A model generated the notes under the pieces. The model was not told the DNA's origin. It searched no databases and saw nothing but the letters and a program-made list of their open reading frames with translations. From the NCBI GenBank assembly GCA_016787135.1, contig JAEUVK010000163.1, positions 1-64,000 of the forward strand: 64,000 nucleotides of DNA. The letters are read 5' to 3'. A program made the translations under genes and the position numbers. The DNA is from Chitinophagaceae bacterium (GTDB taxonomy: Bacteria; Bacteroidota; Bacteroidia; Chitinophagales; Chitinophagaceae). Below are positions 17,614-26,052 of this stretch, one piece after another (the stretch's first letter is position 1; the number at the start of each line of letters is the position of its first letter).

Positions 17614-18465
17614 GTGATAGCCGATGTTCATATATTATACCAGTCAGATATTTTCCGGATCGTTGATTACAAATGTCATTGTGATATCTGCTCCCTGAGC
17701 AGTCCTGAATACAATGACAGCTTCTGCATGTCATTTATCCGCAAAGGTTTTTTTGAATACCGTACTTTCAAAAAAGGTCATGAAGTGCATGTAGGGAGAG
17801 TGTTACTTTCCAAACCCGGATATGAACACGTAACCAAACATCTTGACGGTCAGCCGGATATTACCACAGTGTTTGAATTCAAACCATCCTTTTTTATAGA
17901 GGTATGTGATCATTACAAAAAGAATGCGGGTTGGTTCCTGTGTAATAATGATATTCATTCTGTATTGCTGTCATCAACTCCGGAACTGGAATACCTGCAT
18001 TCTGTCATTTTACAGAAGACCCATATACAGCCCGGCAGTCATCTGGAAACAGACGAACTGGTGATGGAATTACTGGGAAAAGTAATGTGCATTCTTGGAA
18101 ATGAACAGGAACCGGCAGGAATTCAAAGCACCATCATTCGTCATCACCTCGTCACTGGCGAAGCTGCCAAAGAGTATATCATGGATCATTTCAGCGGGAA
18201 CATCTCGCTTCAGCAACTGGCGAAGCATTGTCATGTAAGCCCTTTCCATTTCAGCCGTATTTTCAAAAGCATTTTTCAGTTATCGCCACACCAGTATCTT
18301 GCAACCATAAGACTGAACCATGCAAAAATGTTGCTGGAAACCACGGATAAACCTGTCACTGATATTGCTTTTAACTGCGGGTACAACAGCATTGAACATT
18401 TTGCAACAGCTTTTCGTCATCGCTTTAAGAAAAGCCCTTCCGGTTTCCGGATCCGCCAATTTTAA
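17614..18465 (+). CDS. AraC-family transcriptional regulator
   Basis: The 283-residue protein has an N-terminal cupin-like sensing region (about 1-150; RKGFFEYRTF and HVGRVLLSKPGYEH are family-like). A C-terminal pair of helix-turn-helix motifs spans about 185-283 (ISLQQLAKHCHVSPFHFSRIFK and ITDIAF-type second helix, then GYNSIEHFATAFRHRFKKSP). The start is a GTG. A perfect -7 box, TAAATTTG at 17602-17609, lies only four bases before it, so the message could be leaderless. It is divergent from the EamA exporter and precedes the SnoaL-like gene. Confidence 0.88.
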   Translation: MIADVHILYQSDIFRIVDYKCHCDICSLSSPEYNDSFCMSFIRKGFFEYRTFKKGHEVHVGRVLLSKPGYEHVTKHLDGQPDITTVFEFKPSFFIEVCDHYKKNAGWFLCNNDIHSVLLSSTPELEYLHSVILQKTHIQPGSHLETDELVMELLGKVMCILGNEQEPAGIQSTIIRHHLVTGEAAKEYIMDHFSGNISLQQLAKHCHVSPFHFSRIFKSIFQLSPHQYLATIRLNHAKMLLETTDKPVTDIAFNCGYNSIEHFATAFRHRFKKSPSGFRIRQF

Positions 18466-18540
18466 AAAAGCAGGATTTCTAAGATACCCGTACAGCAGGC
18501 TGTCTATCTTTCCCTTTTTGACAGCTACAAAATACATTTT

Positions 18541-19008
18541 ATGAAAAGGGTATTAACAGGACTCTTATTATTAATGACCGCCTTTCAAATTCAGGCTCAG
18601 CTACACACGAAGGAGAGAATGAAATACAACACCCGCAAGGACAGTCTCGAACTTAACCGGTTGAATGCACAATTCATACAGGATTTCATTACTAATGATA
18701 CTGTGGCGCACAACCAGATCATATATAAAGATTTTGTTTGTATCACCAGCAGTGGTGAAATTGTTGAGCGGGATGCATACATGAAAGAATGGGCTCATGG
18801 ATACGACAGCAGCTATTTGATATCCTTCACTAAAGAGAATGAAAGCATCAGGATATTTGGGGATATGGCATTGGTAAGATCGGAAACACTGGCTGTGTTC
18901 AATGACAAAGGAACTATCGGCCGCAGGCGTGGTATCTATACGGATACTTATGTGCGTGTCAGCGGGAGGTGGTGGTGTGTACAGGCGCAACTGGGCCCCA
19001 AAAAGTAA
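18541..19008 (+). CDS. Secreted SnoaL/NTF2-like (DUF4440-type) protein
   Basis: The 155-residue protein has a signal peptide ending near AFQIQAQ and then a small alpha+beta fold like the DUF4440/SnoaL group: a helix (LNAQFIQDFITNDT), a DFVCITSSGEIVER strand and a final GRWWCVQAQ strand. Members bind small hydrophobic ligands, and some are enzymes; no activity can be assigned. It lies 75 bases after the AraC gene on the same strand. Confidence 0.7.
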   Translation: MKRVLTGLLLLMTAFQIQAQLHTKERMKYNTRKDSLELNRLNAQFIQDFITNDTVAHNQIIYKDFVCITSSGEIVERDAYMKEWAHGYDSSYLISFTKENESIRIFGDMALVRSETLAVFNDKGTIGRRRGIYTDTYVRVSGRWWCVQAQLGPKK

Positions 19009-19043
19009 GATAGCCGTACATGTATTTAAAGATATAGTGACAG

Positions 19044-19544
19044 TTATCGTTTGCCCAGTTCGATCACCTTGCAATCTTTCATATCCTTGCCATCAATAGC
19101 AAAAGTGATAATGGTCCTTACTTTATGCCAGCCCTGTTTACCCGCAGCGCCGGGGTTCATGTGCAGGCAGCTGATCTTGTCATCATAGATCACTTTCAAA
19201 ATATGAGAGTGACCGCTGACGAAGAGTTGTGGTTGATGAATAGCTAATTCCTTTCTTGTTTCAGGATTATATTTCGGAGGCGAGCCGCCAATGTGACGCA
19301 TCATGACTTTTAATTCCTCACAGGTAAATACAAGCTGTTCCGGATAAACGGTTCTTATATCGTTGCCGTCAATATTTCCATAAACCCCTTTAAGCGGCAG
19401 ACCGCTTTGACCAGCCAGCTGGGTTGCAAGTTCAATATTTCCAAAATCACCGGCATGCCATATCTCATCACAGTTTTTAAAATGTATGAAAACGTTCTCA
19501 TCCAGGTAGCCATGTGTGTCTGATATAAGGCCGATGCGGGTCAT
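19044..19544 (-). CDS. YfcE/MJ0936-type metallophosphoesterase
   Basis: The 166-residue calcineurin-like phosphodiesterase carries all metal motifs: ISDTHG (Asp9, His11), HAGDFG, GNIDG, and SGHSHILKV near the C terminus. Small proteins of this group hydrolyse simple phosphodiesters in two-metal sites. The frame opens with a TTG three codons earlier, but the ATG at 19544 follows the Nudix stop codon by one base and matches the family start. It is probably cotranslated with the Nudix gene. Confidence 0.9.
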   Translation of the reverse strand: MTRIGLISDTHGYLDENVFIHFKNCDEIWHAGDFGNIELATQLAGQSGLPLKGVYGNIDGNDIRTVYPEQLVFTCEELKVMMRHIGGSPPKYNPETRKELAIHQPQLFVSGHSHILKVIYDDKISCLHMNPGAAGKQGWHKVRTIITFAIDGKDMKDCKVIELGKR

Positions 19545-19545
19545 G

Positions 19546-19950
19546 TTAATCAATTAAATTATCTGACTGCAGTTTTTCAAGGATCATTATTGCTCCTGGC
19601 GCTTTATTTTCTTCATGGAGATAATCAGCAAGGGAAAAAAACCGGATCCTGCCGATCTCAGCCGATGCAACTGGTGTCACCGGTTTGTTGATGAAAAAGC
19701 AATCCTGTTCCATAATGATCCCTGCAGTTTCACCATAAGCCGGAGCAGAGATATGAGTATAATATTCCAGTTCTTCTTCCTCCAATGCTATATTGAGTTC
19801 TTCACTGATCTCCCTGCGCAAGGCAGAACGGGCTGTTTCGCCTTCATCCATCTTACCACCGGGCAGGTAGAAGCATTGTTTATTTTTACTGAAGGCAAGT
19901 AATAGTTTACGGTCTTTAATAACCAATAAGCCTGTTGTGGGTAATTGCAT
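19546..19950 (-). CDS. Nudix hydrolase
   Basis: The protein carries a Nudix box, GGKMDEGETARSALRREI followed by SEELNI, at about residues 31-53. The usual Gly near the end is Asn. Nudix enzymes hydrolyse nucleoside diphosphates linked to other groups, often oxidised nucleotides. The frame is open to a GTG at 20016. I chose the ATG at 19950 because family members begin with a short strand like MQLPTTGLLVIKD; the longer 156-residue form is possible. It lies one base before the phosphodiesterase gene. Confidence 0.82.
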   Translation of the reverse strand: MQLPTTGLLVIKDRKLLLAFSKNKQCFYLPGGKMDEGETARSALRREISEELNIALEEEELEYYTHISAPAYGETAGIIMEQDCFFINKPVTPVASAEIGRIRFFSLADYLHEENKAPGAIMILEKLQSDNLID

Positions 19951-20206
19951 CCGGCAAAATTCGGGGTTACGGCCAGAATTCCTAATTTTAAGCAACGATT
20001 CGTTATGCTTTTTCACCGCAACTTCACCTATTGGATTGACAAACGAAAGTGGAAATATGTTTTCCTGCTTTCCACTCTTGAGTTATCACGGGGCAATTGT
20101 TGAACAGAATTCTGAAAAATGAACGGAGCGTCGCAACAAAGCTCAATAGTAGTAATAATGCCGGTCAACAAAGTATTTCATTTACAATCCTCAATCATAA
20201 ATAATC

Positions 20207-21364
20207 ATGCCTCATTACTATACACTAGGAAATATTCCGCATAAACGTCATACGCAGTTTCGTAAGCCGGATGGAAGTTTGTACAGCGAACAATTATTCT
20301 CCACCGAAGGGTTCAGCGATGATTATGCGTTGCTGTATCATTGCCATCCCCCTACTCAGATCATCAAAACAGAACCACAGGTGGATGTAAGCCCGCAGGT
20401 TGCGGAAGAAAAGATGCTGAAGCACCGTTCTTTTGAAGGGTTTCATATCAAGCCGGCCAACGATTTCCTGGAAAGCCGGGTCCCTGTATTGGTCAATAGC
20501 GATTGTCATATCGTGCTGGCTGCTCCGCAGGAAAGCATGAAAGACTATTATTATAAGAATACCGATGGCGATGAAATGATCTTTGTGCATGAAGGTAGCG
20601 GTAAGGTAAAAACACAATACGGCGAGTTGCCCTTCAGTTATGGTGATTATATTGTGCTGCCGCGGGGTACTATTTACCAGATAGAATTTACTAATGACAA
20701 GAATCGCCTGTTCATCGTTGAGTCCTTTTCACCCTTGCGTTTTCCGAAAAGATACATGAGTAAATACGGGCAACTGATGGAGCATTCGCCCTATTGCGAA
20801 CGGGATATCCGGCCGCCGCAGGACCTGCAGACCTTTGATAAAAAAGGAGATTTCCTTATTAAGGCAAAAAAGAAGGGTGTGCTCTATGGGCTGCATTACG
20901 GCACACATCCTTTTGATGTAATAGGATGGGATGGCTGCTGTTATCCCTTTATATTTTCAATTCATGATTTCGAACCGATAACGGGCAGGGTGCATATGCC
21001 GCCACCGATCCACCAGACCTTTGAGACCAATTCGTTTGTGGTCTGTTCCTTTGTTCCGCGTATGTATGATTATCATCCACAGGCTATTCCGGCGCCTTAC
21101 AATCATAGTAATATCGACAGCGACGAAGTATTGTATTATGTGGATGGTGATTTCATGAGCCGCAAGCATGTAACAAGGGGAATGATCACCTTGCATCCTG
21201 CAGGCATTCCGCATGGACCCCATCCGGGTGCTGTAGAAAAAAGTATTGGGGCAAAAGAAACCAAAGAATTGGCTGTGATGGTGGATACATTCCGTCCTTT
21301 GATGCTTACCAAACAGGCTCTGGAAATTGAGGATCAGAATTATGTGATGAGCTGGGCGGAGTAA
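20207..21364 (+). CDS. hmgA: Homogentisate 1,2-dioxygenase
   Basis: The enzyme opens the aromatic ring of homogentisate to maleylacetoacetate in tyrosine and phenylalanine breakdown. The 385-residue protein, of the shorter bacterial type, shows a cupin core. The iron ligands are expected in NHSNIDSDEVLYY (His and Glu) and IPHGPHPG (His). The C-terminal half is rich in the family's HMPPPIHQTF and PRMYDYHP segments. No other genes of the pathway (hppD, fahA) are adjacent. A stable hairpin follows it. Confidence 0.93.
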   Translation: MPHYYTLGNIPHKRHTQFRKPDGSLYSEQLFSTEGFSDDYALLYHCHPPTQIIKTEPQVDVSPQVAEEKMLKHRSFEGFHIKPANDFLESRVPVLVNSDCHIVLAAPQESMKDYYYKNTDGDEMIFVHEGSGKVKTQYGELPFSYGDYIVLPRGTIYQIEFTNDKNRLFIVESFSPLRFPKRYMSKYGQLMEHSPYCERDIRPPQDLQTFDKKGDFLIKAKKKGVLYGLHYGTHPFDVIGWDGCCYPFIFSIHDFEPITGRVHMPPPIHQTFETNSFVVCSFVPRMYDYHPQAIPAPYNHSNIDSDEVLYYVDGDFMSRKHVTRGMITLHPAGIPHGPHPGAVEKSIGAKETKELAVMVDTFRPLMLTKQALEIEDQNYVMSWAE

Positions 21365-21387
21365 GAAGGCCGGGTAAAAATTTGATT

Positions 21388-21412
21388 GAAAGGTTCACAA
21401 GGTGAACCTTTC
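21388..21412 (+). other. 11-bp perfect hairpin after hmgA
   Basis: GAAAGGTTCAC (21388-21398) pairs perfectly with GTGAACCTTTC (21402-21412) around a 3-base loop. It ends the hmgA unit, but there is no long T run after it, so it may be an mRNA-end stabiliser or a weak terminator. Confidence 0.5.
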
Positions 21413-21465
21413 GCCGTTTAAAAACAGCAATTCATCCCTGAAAACAGGCAAACAACGAAAAATAT

Positions 21466-21497
21466 TTTGGAGAAAGAAATGGTTCTTGCTACTTTTG
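21466..21497 (+). promoter_or_regulatory. Full Bacteroidota promoter for the tetR-efflux operon
   Basis: TTTG at 21466-21469 is followed after 20 bases by TACTTTTG at 21490-21497, an exact match to the TTTG / TAnnTTTG promoter. The palindromic operator starts at the next base, so bound repressor would cover the transcript start. Confidence 0.75.
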
Positions 21498-21513
21498 TTA
21501 ACCATTTGGTTAA
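21498..21513. promoter_or_regulatory. TetR operator 1 (TTAACCA-TT-TGGTTAA)
   Basis: This is a perfect 7-2-7 inverted repeat directly after the -7 box and six bases before the tetR start codon. A third half-site, TGGTTAA, follows at 21520-21526. The same palindrome recurs at 22154-22169. Confidence 0.75.
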
Positions 21514-21518
21514 ATCGT

Positions 21519-22136
21519 ATGGTTAAAAACAAAAAAGACCAGACAACAGAACAGGCAATATTGGACGCGGCGAAAAAAGTATTTGTATCAAAAGGCATGG
21601 CTGGCGCCCGGATGCAGGACATCGCCGATGAAGCAGGGATCAATAAGGCGTTGCTGCATTATTATTTTCGTAATAAAGAGAAGCTGTTCGAAGTGATATT
21701 CATGGAAGCGGCCGAAAAGCTTTTTCCCAGGATCAATAAAATATTTGATTCTGACCAACCACTTTTTGAGAAGATAGAAAGCTTTTGCGAAGAGTATATC
21801 GCAGTGGTGATGGAGAACCCCTACCTACCTCTTTTTGTGATCAATGAGATCAACCAGGATCCTGAGTATTTCTTAAAGAAAGTGTGGTCAGGGAGATCAA
21901 AACCCAATCCGGCTAAGTTTTTAGAACAGATCGAAAGAGAGGTGAAGAAGGGAAATATAAAGAGGATTAATCCTTTGCACCTCCTGATGAACCTGATCTC
22001 GATGACGATATTCCCGTTTGTGGCGAAACCTATGTTCCAGAAAAACCTCGGGATGAGTGAATCTCAGTTCAGGGTGATCATGGAACAACGGAAGAGAGAG
22101 ATACCGAAATTCATCATAGACGCAATAAAGAAATAA
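21519..22136 (+). CDS. TetR-family repressor of the efflux operon
   Basis: The 205-residue protein has an N-terminal TetR DNA-binding domain (QAILDAAKKVFVSKGMAGAR, then MQDIADEAGINKALLHYYFRNKEKLF) and an all-helical ligand-binding C-terminal part. It resembles regulators that sit with HlyD/ABC-2 efflux genes, such as CecR next to ybhGFSR in E. coli (family knowledge). The frame is open to 21402, but the promoter and operator at 21466-21513 lie inside that extension, so the ATG at 21519 is the start. It probably represses itself and the downstream pump. Confidence 0.9.
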   Translation: MVKNKKDQTTEQAILDAAKKVFVSKGMAGARMQDIADEAGINKALLHYYFRNKEKLFEVIFMEAAEKLFPRINKIFDSDQPLFEKIESFCEEYIAVVMENPYLPLFVINEINQDPEYFLKKVWSGRSKPNPAKFLEQIEREVKKGNIKRINPLHLLMNLISMTIFPFVAKPMFQKNLGMSESQFRVIMEQRKREIPKFIIDAIKK

Positions 22137-22153
22137 TTTTTTTTCATCAAATA

Positions 22154-22169
22154 TTAACCAGGTGGTTAA
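22154..22169. promoter_or_regulatory. TetR operator 2 (TTAACCA-GG-TGGTTAA)
   Basis: It is the same 7-2-7 palindrome as at 21498-21513, differing only in the two central bases. It spans the GTG start codon of the tolC-like gene, so a repressor here would act as a roadblock on transcription from the tetR promoter, or repress a local promoter. Confidence 0.7.
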
Positions 22170-23436
22170 AAAAATACGACACTTTTTTTTACTAAGTCTT
22201 TGCCCGGGTATGCTGGCGGCGCAAGGGAGCAATAAACTTGATCTGCAACAGGCTTATGATCTTTCGCAAAAGAATTACCCGGCGATAAAGCAAAAAGAAC
22301 TGATAAGGATGACCTCTGCTATCAGTGTTGAAAACTTACAGAAGGGGTTTCTGCCTCAGTTTTCACTCAGCGGTCAGGCTACTTATCAATCCGATGTGAC
22401 GAGTGTGCCCGTTACGGTCCCGGGTTTTAGTATTGAATCGCCTTCCAAAGACCAGTATAAAATTGTGGCAGAAGTCAGTCAGCTGATCTATGACGGGGGA
22501 ATAACCAAAGAGCAAAAAGCAGTGGCGCAATTGAATGCATCAGTGGAGGATCAGAAAGTGGAAGTGGAATTGTATAAACTCAGGGAAAGGATCAGCCAGA
22601 TATATCTGAGTATCCTTTATCTGGATGAACAAATGAAGCAGGTTGACCTCGTTAGAACCGATATTCAAACCGGCATAAAGAGGATAGAAGCGCAGGTGCA
22701 GAATGGGGTGGCTTTTAAATCGAACCTGAACATGCTGAAAGCGGAATTACTGAAAACGGACCAGCGGGCTATCGAAGTAAAGGCATCGAGAAAAGGATTG
22801 GTGGATGCATTGGGCCTTTTTATAGGACAGCCATTGAATGAGAAAGTACAACTGGATAAACCTGTATTGGATACCTTTTCAATGACAGGGGAAATTACAA
22901 GACCAGAGTTAAAACTCTATGGAGAGCAGTCAAGACTGATCGGGCAGCAGGATAAGATGATCACTGCCAAAAATCTTCCAAAAGCCAGCTTGTTTGCCCA
23001 GGGTGGGTATGGACGGCCGGGATTAAACATGTTATTGAATGACTTTGATTTTTATTACATCGGGGGTGTCCGTTTTAACTGGTCACTGGGCGGATTATAT
23101 ACCAAAAAAAAGGAGAAACAACAGGTAGAAGTGAATAAGAAGATCGTGGATACACAGAAAGAGGTTTTTCTGCTGAATACGAATGCGCAACTGAAGCAAC
23201 AGGAATCAGAGATAGACAAATTGAAGGAATTGGTCGCTTCGGATAATGAGATCATTATTCTGCGAAAATCCGTGACAGATGCTGCTAAAGCACAATTAGA
23301 GAATGGTATAATCACGGCCAACGATTATCTCAAAGAAGTTAATGCAGAGGATCAGGCAAGGCAATTGCTGATCACTCACCAGGTGCAGTTGTTACAGGCG
23401 CAGATCAATTATCAAACTATTTTAGGAAAACAATAA
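22162..23436 (+). CDS. TolC-family outer-membrane efflux protein
   Basis: The 424-residue protein has a signal peptide ending near GMLAAQG and long amphipathic helices of the TolC fold. These are interrupted by beta-hairpin regions (FLPQFSLSGQATYQS and LPKASLFAQGGYG) that would form the outer-membrane channel. The start must be the GTG at 22162, because the next ATG would remove the signal peptide. It is the first gene of the efflux operon, 25 bases after tetR, and the membrane-fusion gene follows 6 bases on. Confidence 0.88.
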   Translation: MVKKIRHFFLLSLCPGMLAAQGSNKLDLQQAYDLSQKNYPAIKQKELIRMTSAISVENLQKGFLPQFSLSGQATYQSDVTSVPVTVPGFSIESPSKDQYKIVAEVSQLIYDGGITKEQKAVAQLNASVEDQKVEVELYKLRERISQIYLSILYLDEQMKQVDLVRTDIQTGIKRIEAQVQNGVAFKSNLNMLKAELLKTDQRAIEVKASRKGLVDALGLFIGQPLNEKVQLDKPVLDTFSMTGEITRPELKLYGEQSRLIGQQDKMITAKNLPKASLFAQGGYGRPGLNMLLNDFDFYYIGGVRFNWSLGGLYTKKKEKQQVEVNKKIVDTQKEVFLLNTNAQLKQQESEIDKLKELVASDNEIIILRKSVTDAAKAQLENGIITANDYLKEVNAEDQARQLLITHQVQLLQAQINYQTILGKQ

Positions 23437-23442
23437 AACAAC

Positions 23443-24384
23443 ATGAACTCAATTGTAAAAATTCTTGCAGCCGGCTCTTTATTGGCTATAGCCGCCTGTA
23501 GTAATAAGAACGGCAAGTTTGATGCTTCCGGCACATTTGAAGCCGATGAAGTGATCGTTTCATCTGAGTTGCCAGGAAAAATTTTGCGTTTTGATGTGGA
23601 AGAAGGTCAATTGTATTCAAAAGATTCCATTGTTGGTATACTCGATGCTGAAAGTATCTTGCTGCAGAAGGAGCAGGTGCAGGCCAGTATCCGGTCATTG
23701 GGAGAAAAGACGGCGGATGTGACGCCACAGGTAAAACTCCTGGAAGACCAGTTGACAGTTCAACAATCCCGGCTGAATACACTCCTGCATGAAAAGACAA
23801 GGATCGAAAATCTGTTGAGACAGGATGCTGCTACCGGAAAACAGCTGGATGATATCAATGCTGAAATTGATGTGTCCAGGAAGAATATTGCTGTGACGCA
23901 GCAGCAGATCCATGTGCAGAAGAGCAATGTCGCTACACAAAACAGGGGTATCCTGAGTGAAGGAAAACCATTGGAAAAGAGAGTAGCTCAATTGGATGAC
24001 CAGTTAAAGAGAACAAATATCATCAATCCCGTCAATGGTACTGTCATTACAAAATATGCAGAAACCGGGGAGATTACATCAGCGGGCAAAGCATTGTACA
24101 AGATCGCTGACCTGTCAACTATGACATTGAGGGCTTATATCACGGGTACACAGCTTTCGCAGGTGAAACTTGGACAGACAGTGAAAGTGTTGGTGGATGA
24201 TGGGGCGGATAAGTACAAAGAACTTTCCGGCACCATTACCTGGATATCCGATAAAGCAGAGTTTACTCCAAAGACTATACAGACAAAAGATGAAAGGGCT
24301 AATCTCGTCTATGCTATTAAGATTAAAGTTAAAAATGACGGCTATTTGAAGATCGGGATGTACGGGGAGGTTAAATTTCAATAA
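23443..24384 (+). CDS. HlyD/YbhG-type membrane-fusion lipoprotein
   Basis: The 313-residue periplasmic adaptor has a lipobox IAAC (Cys19) and a biotinyl-lipoyl half-motif (GTFEADEVIVSSELPGKI). A long coiled-coil hairpin follows (about 75-180), then the second lipoyl half (INPVNGTVITKYAETGEI) and a barrel domain. It would connect the ABC-2 permeases to the TolC channel. It is tightly packed with its neighbours: 6 bases after tolC and 6 before the first ATPase. Confidence 0.9.
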   Translation: MNSIVKILAAGSLLAIAACSNKNGKFDASGTFEADEVIVSSELPGKILRFDVEEGQLYSKDSIVGILDAESILLQKEQVQASIRSLGEKTADVTPQVKLLEDQLTVQQSRLNTLLHEKTRIENLLRQDAATGKQLDDINAEIDVSRKNIAVTQQQIHVQKSNVATQNRGILSEGKPLEKRVAQLDDQLKRTNIINPVNGTVITKYAETGEITSAGKALYKIADLSTMTLRAYITGTQLSQVKLGQTVKVLVDDGADKYKELSGTITWISDKAEFTPKTIQTKDERANLVYAIKIKVKNDGYLKIGMYGEVKFQ

Positions 24385-24390
24385 CAGGTG

Positions 24391-25302
24391 ATGAAAGCGG
24401 TTACTGTAAATAATATTAAAAAACGCTACGGAGCAAAGAAGCCGTTTGTCAGTGCTTTGGAGGGAGTGAGCTTTGAAGTGGAAAAAGGGGAATTGTTTGG
24501 CATCATTGGCCCTGATGGAGCGGGTAAGACCTCTTTATTCAGGATATTGACCACATTATTATTAGCGGATGGCGGTAATGTAATGGTTGATGGATTAGAT
24601 GTTGTGAAAAATTATAAGGATATCCGGGAAAGAGTAGGGTATATGCCGGGTAGGTTTTCACTTTATCAGGACCTGACCGTGCGGGAGAACCTCGAATTCT
24701 TTGCCACCATTTTCAACACATCCATTGAAGCCAATTATGATCTTGTAAAAGATATCTATTCACAGATCGAACCTTTCAAAGATCGCAAAGCGGGAAAATT
24801 ATCAGGCGGGATGAAGCAAAAGCTGGCATTGAGTTGTGCATTGATCCATCGCCCATCGGTTCTGTTTCTAGATGAGCCAACTACAGGGGTTGACGCGGTT
24901 TCCCGGAAGGAATTCTGGGAGATGCTGAAGAAACTAAGGTCACAGGGTATTACTATCCTCGTTTCTACGCCTTATATGGATGAGGCCGGTCTTTGCGACA
25001 GGGTGGCCCTGATCCAGGCAGGTAAAATCATGTCCGTTGATACACCGGAAGGGATAGTTAGTGCTTTTGGCAAAAAATTACTGGCAGTGAAAAGTGATAG
25101 TATGCTTCATCTGCTCAATGAACTGAAAGCATGCCCGGATGTGGAAGATGCATATCCTTTCGGCGAGTATCATCATGCAGTGATGAAACAGGGTGGTCAA
25201 AAAGAGTTAAACAATTATTTGCTGCGTTCGGGAAAGGCGTTTGAATTAAAAGAAGTAACGCCTGATATAGAAGATTGTTTCATGGCATTAATGAAAAATT
25301 GA
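24391..25302 (+). CDS. ABC transporter ATPase 1 (YbhF N-half-like)
   Basis: The protein of about 303 residues is an ABC-2-type ATP-binding subunit. It has Walker A GPDGAGKT, signature LSGGMKQ and Walker B VLFLDEPT. The switch-loop His is replaced by Pro (STPYMDEA instead of THYMDEA), so this nucleotide site is probably weak. A C-terminal tail of about 80 residues follows the core. Both GTG 24388 and ATG 24391 are possible starts; I chose the ATG. The second ATPase begins one base after the stop codon. Confidence 0.92.
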   Translation: MKAVTVNNIKKRYGAKKPFVSALEGVSFEVEKGELFGIIGPDGAGKTSLFRILTTLLLADGGNVMVDGLDVVKNYKDIRERVGYMPGRFSLYQDLTVRENLEFFATIFNTSIEANYDLVKDIYSQIEPFKDRKAGKLSGGMKQKLALSCALIHRPSVLFLDEPTTGVDAVSRKEFWEMLKKLRSQGITILVSTPYMDEAGLCDRVALIQAGKIMSVDTPEGIVSAFGKKLLAVKSDSMLHLLNELKACPDVEDAYPFGEYHHAVMKQGGQKELNNYLLRSGKAFELKEVTPDIEDCFMALMKN

Positions 25303-25303
25303 A

Positions 25304-26050
25304 ATGAGTAACGATAAAGTGATAATAGCAGAACAGTTGACCAAGCGGTTTGGGCATTTCACGGCGGTAGATGGAATTTCATTTGACGTGCACAAGGGAG
25401 AGATATTCGGTTTTTTAGGGGCTAATGGTGCGGGAAAGACAACAGCTATGCGGATGTTGTCTGGCTTATCCATGCCCTCGTCGGGGAAAGCCTCTGTCGC
25501 CGGCTTTGATGTGTACAGGGAAACTGAAAAGATCAAACAGAGTATCGGTTATATGAGCCAGAAGTTTTCCTTGTATGAAGATCTTACTGTGAAAGAAAAT
25601 ATCCGTTTTTATGCGGGTATTTATGGCATGACCGATACATTCATAAAGGATAAGACCGGTTTTATATTGAAGCATCTTCATATGGAAAGTGAAGCAGATA
25701 AACTGGTAAAATCATTACCACTTGGCTGGAAACAAAAACTGGCGTTTTCAGTAGCCGTATTTCATGAACCAAAAATCGTTTTCCTCGATGAGCCTACCGG
25801 AGGGGTTGATCCTGTGACGAGAAGGGAATTCTGGAGTATGATCTACCAGGCCGCCGAAACGGGTATCACTGTTTTTGTGACCACGCATTATATGGATGAG
25901 GCGGAGTATTGTAACCGTGTTTCCATCATGGTGGATGGAAGAATTGATGCATTGGGTACACCACAGCAATTGAAAAGGACATTCAATGTTTCATCTATGG
26001 ATGAAGTGTTTTTAAAACTGGCCAGGAAAGCAACCCGGGCCGCTGATTAA
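25304..26050 (+). CDS. ABC transporter ATPase 2 (YbhF C-half-like)
   Basis: The 248-residue ABC ATPase has Walker A GANGAGKT, Walker B IVFLDEPTGGVD and a normal switch loop TTHYMDEAE. Its signature is degenerate: SLPLGWKQ in place of LSGGxxQ. It is the mirror image of the upstream ATPase, which has a good signature and a poor switch. E. coli YbhF fuses two such halves in one protein; here they are separate genes, one base apart. Confidence 0.92.
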   Translation: MSNDKVIIAEQLTKRFGHFTAVDGISFDVHKGEIFGFLGANGAGKTTAMRMLSGLSMPSSGKASVAGFDVYRETEKIKQSIGYMSQKFSLYEDLTVKENIRFYAGIYGMTDTFIKDKTGFILKHLHMESEADKLVKSLPLGWKQKLAFSVAVFHEPKIVFLDEPTGGVDPVTRREFWSMIYQAAETGITVFVTTHYMDEAEYCNRVSIMVDGRIDALGTPQQLKRTFNVSSMDEVFLKLARKATRAAD

Positions 26051-26052
26051 TT

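Noticed and set aside
21402-21518. Longer TetR frame starting at 21402
   Set aside because: It contains the hmgA hairpin, a full promoter and an operator; the TetR domain begins after 21519.
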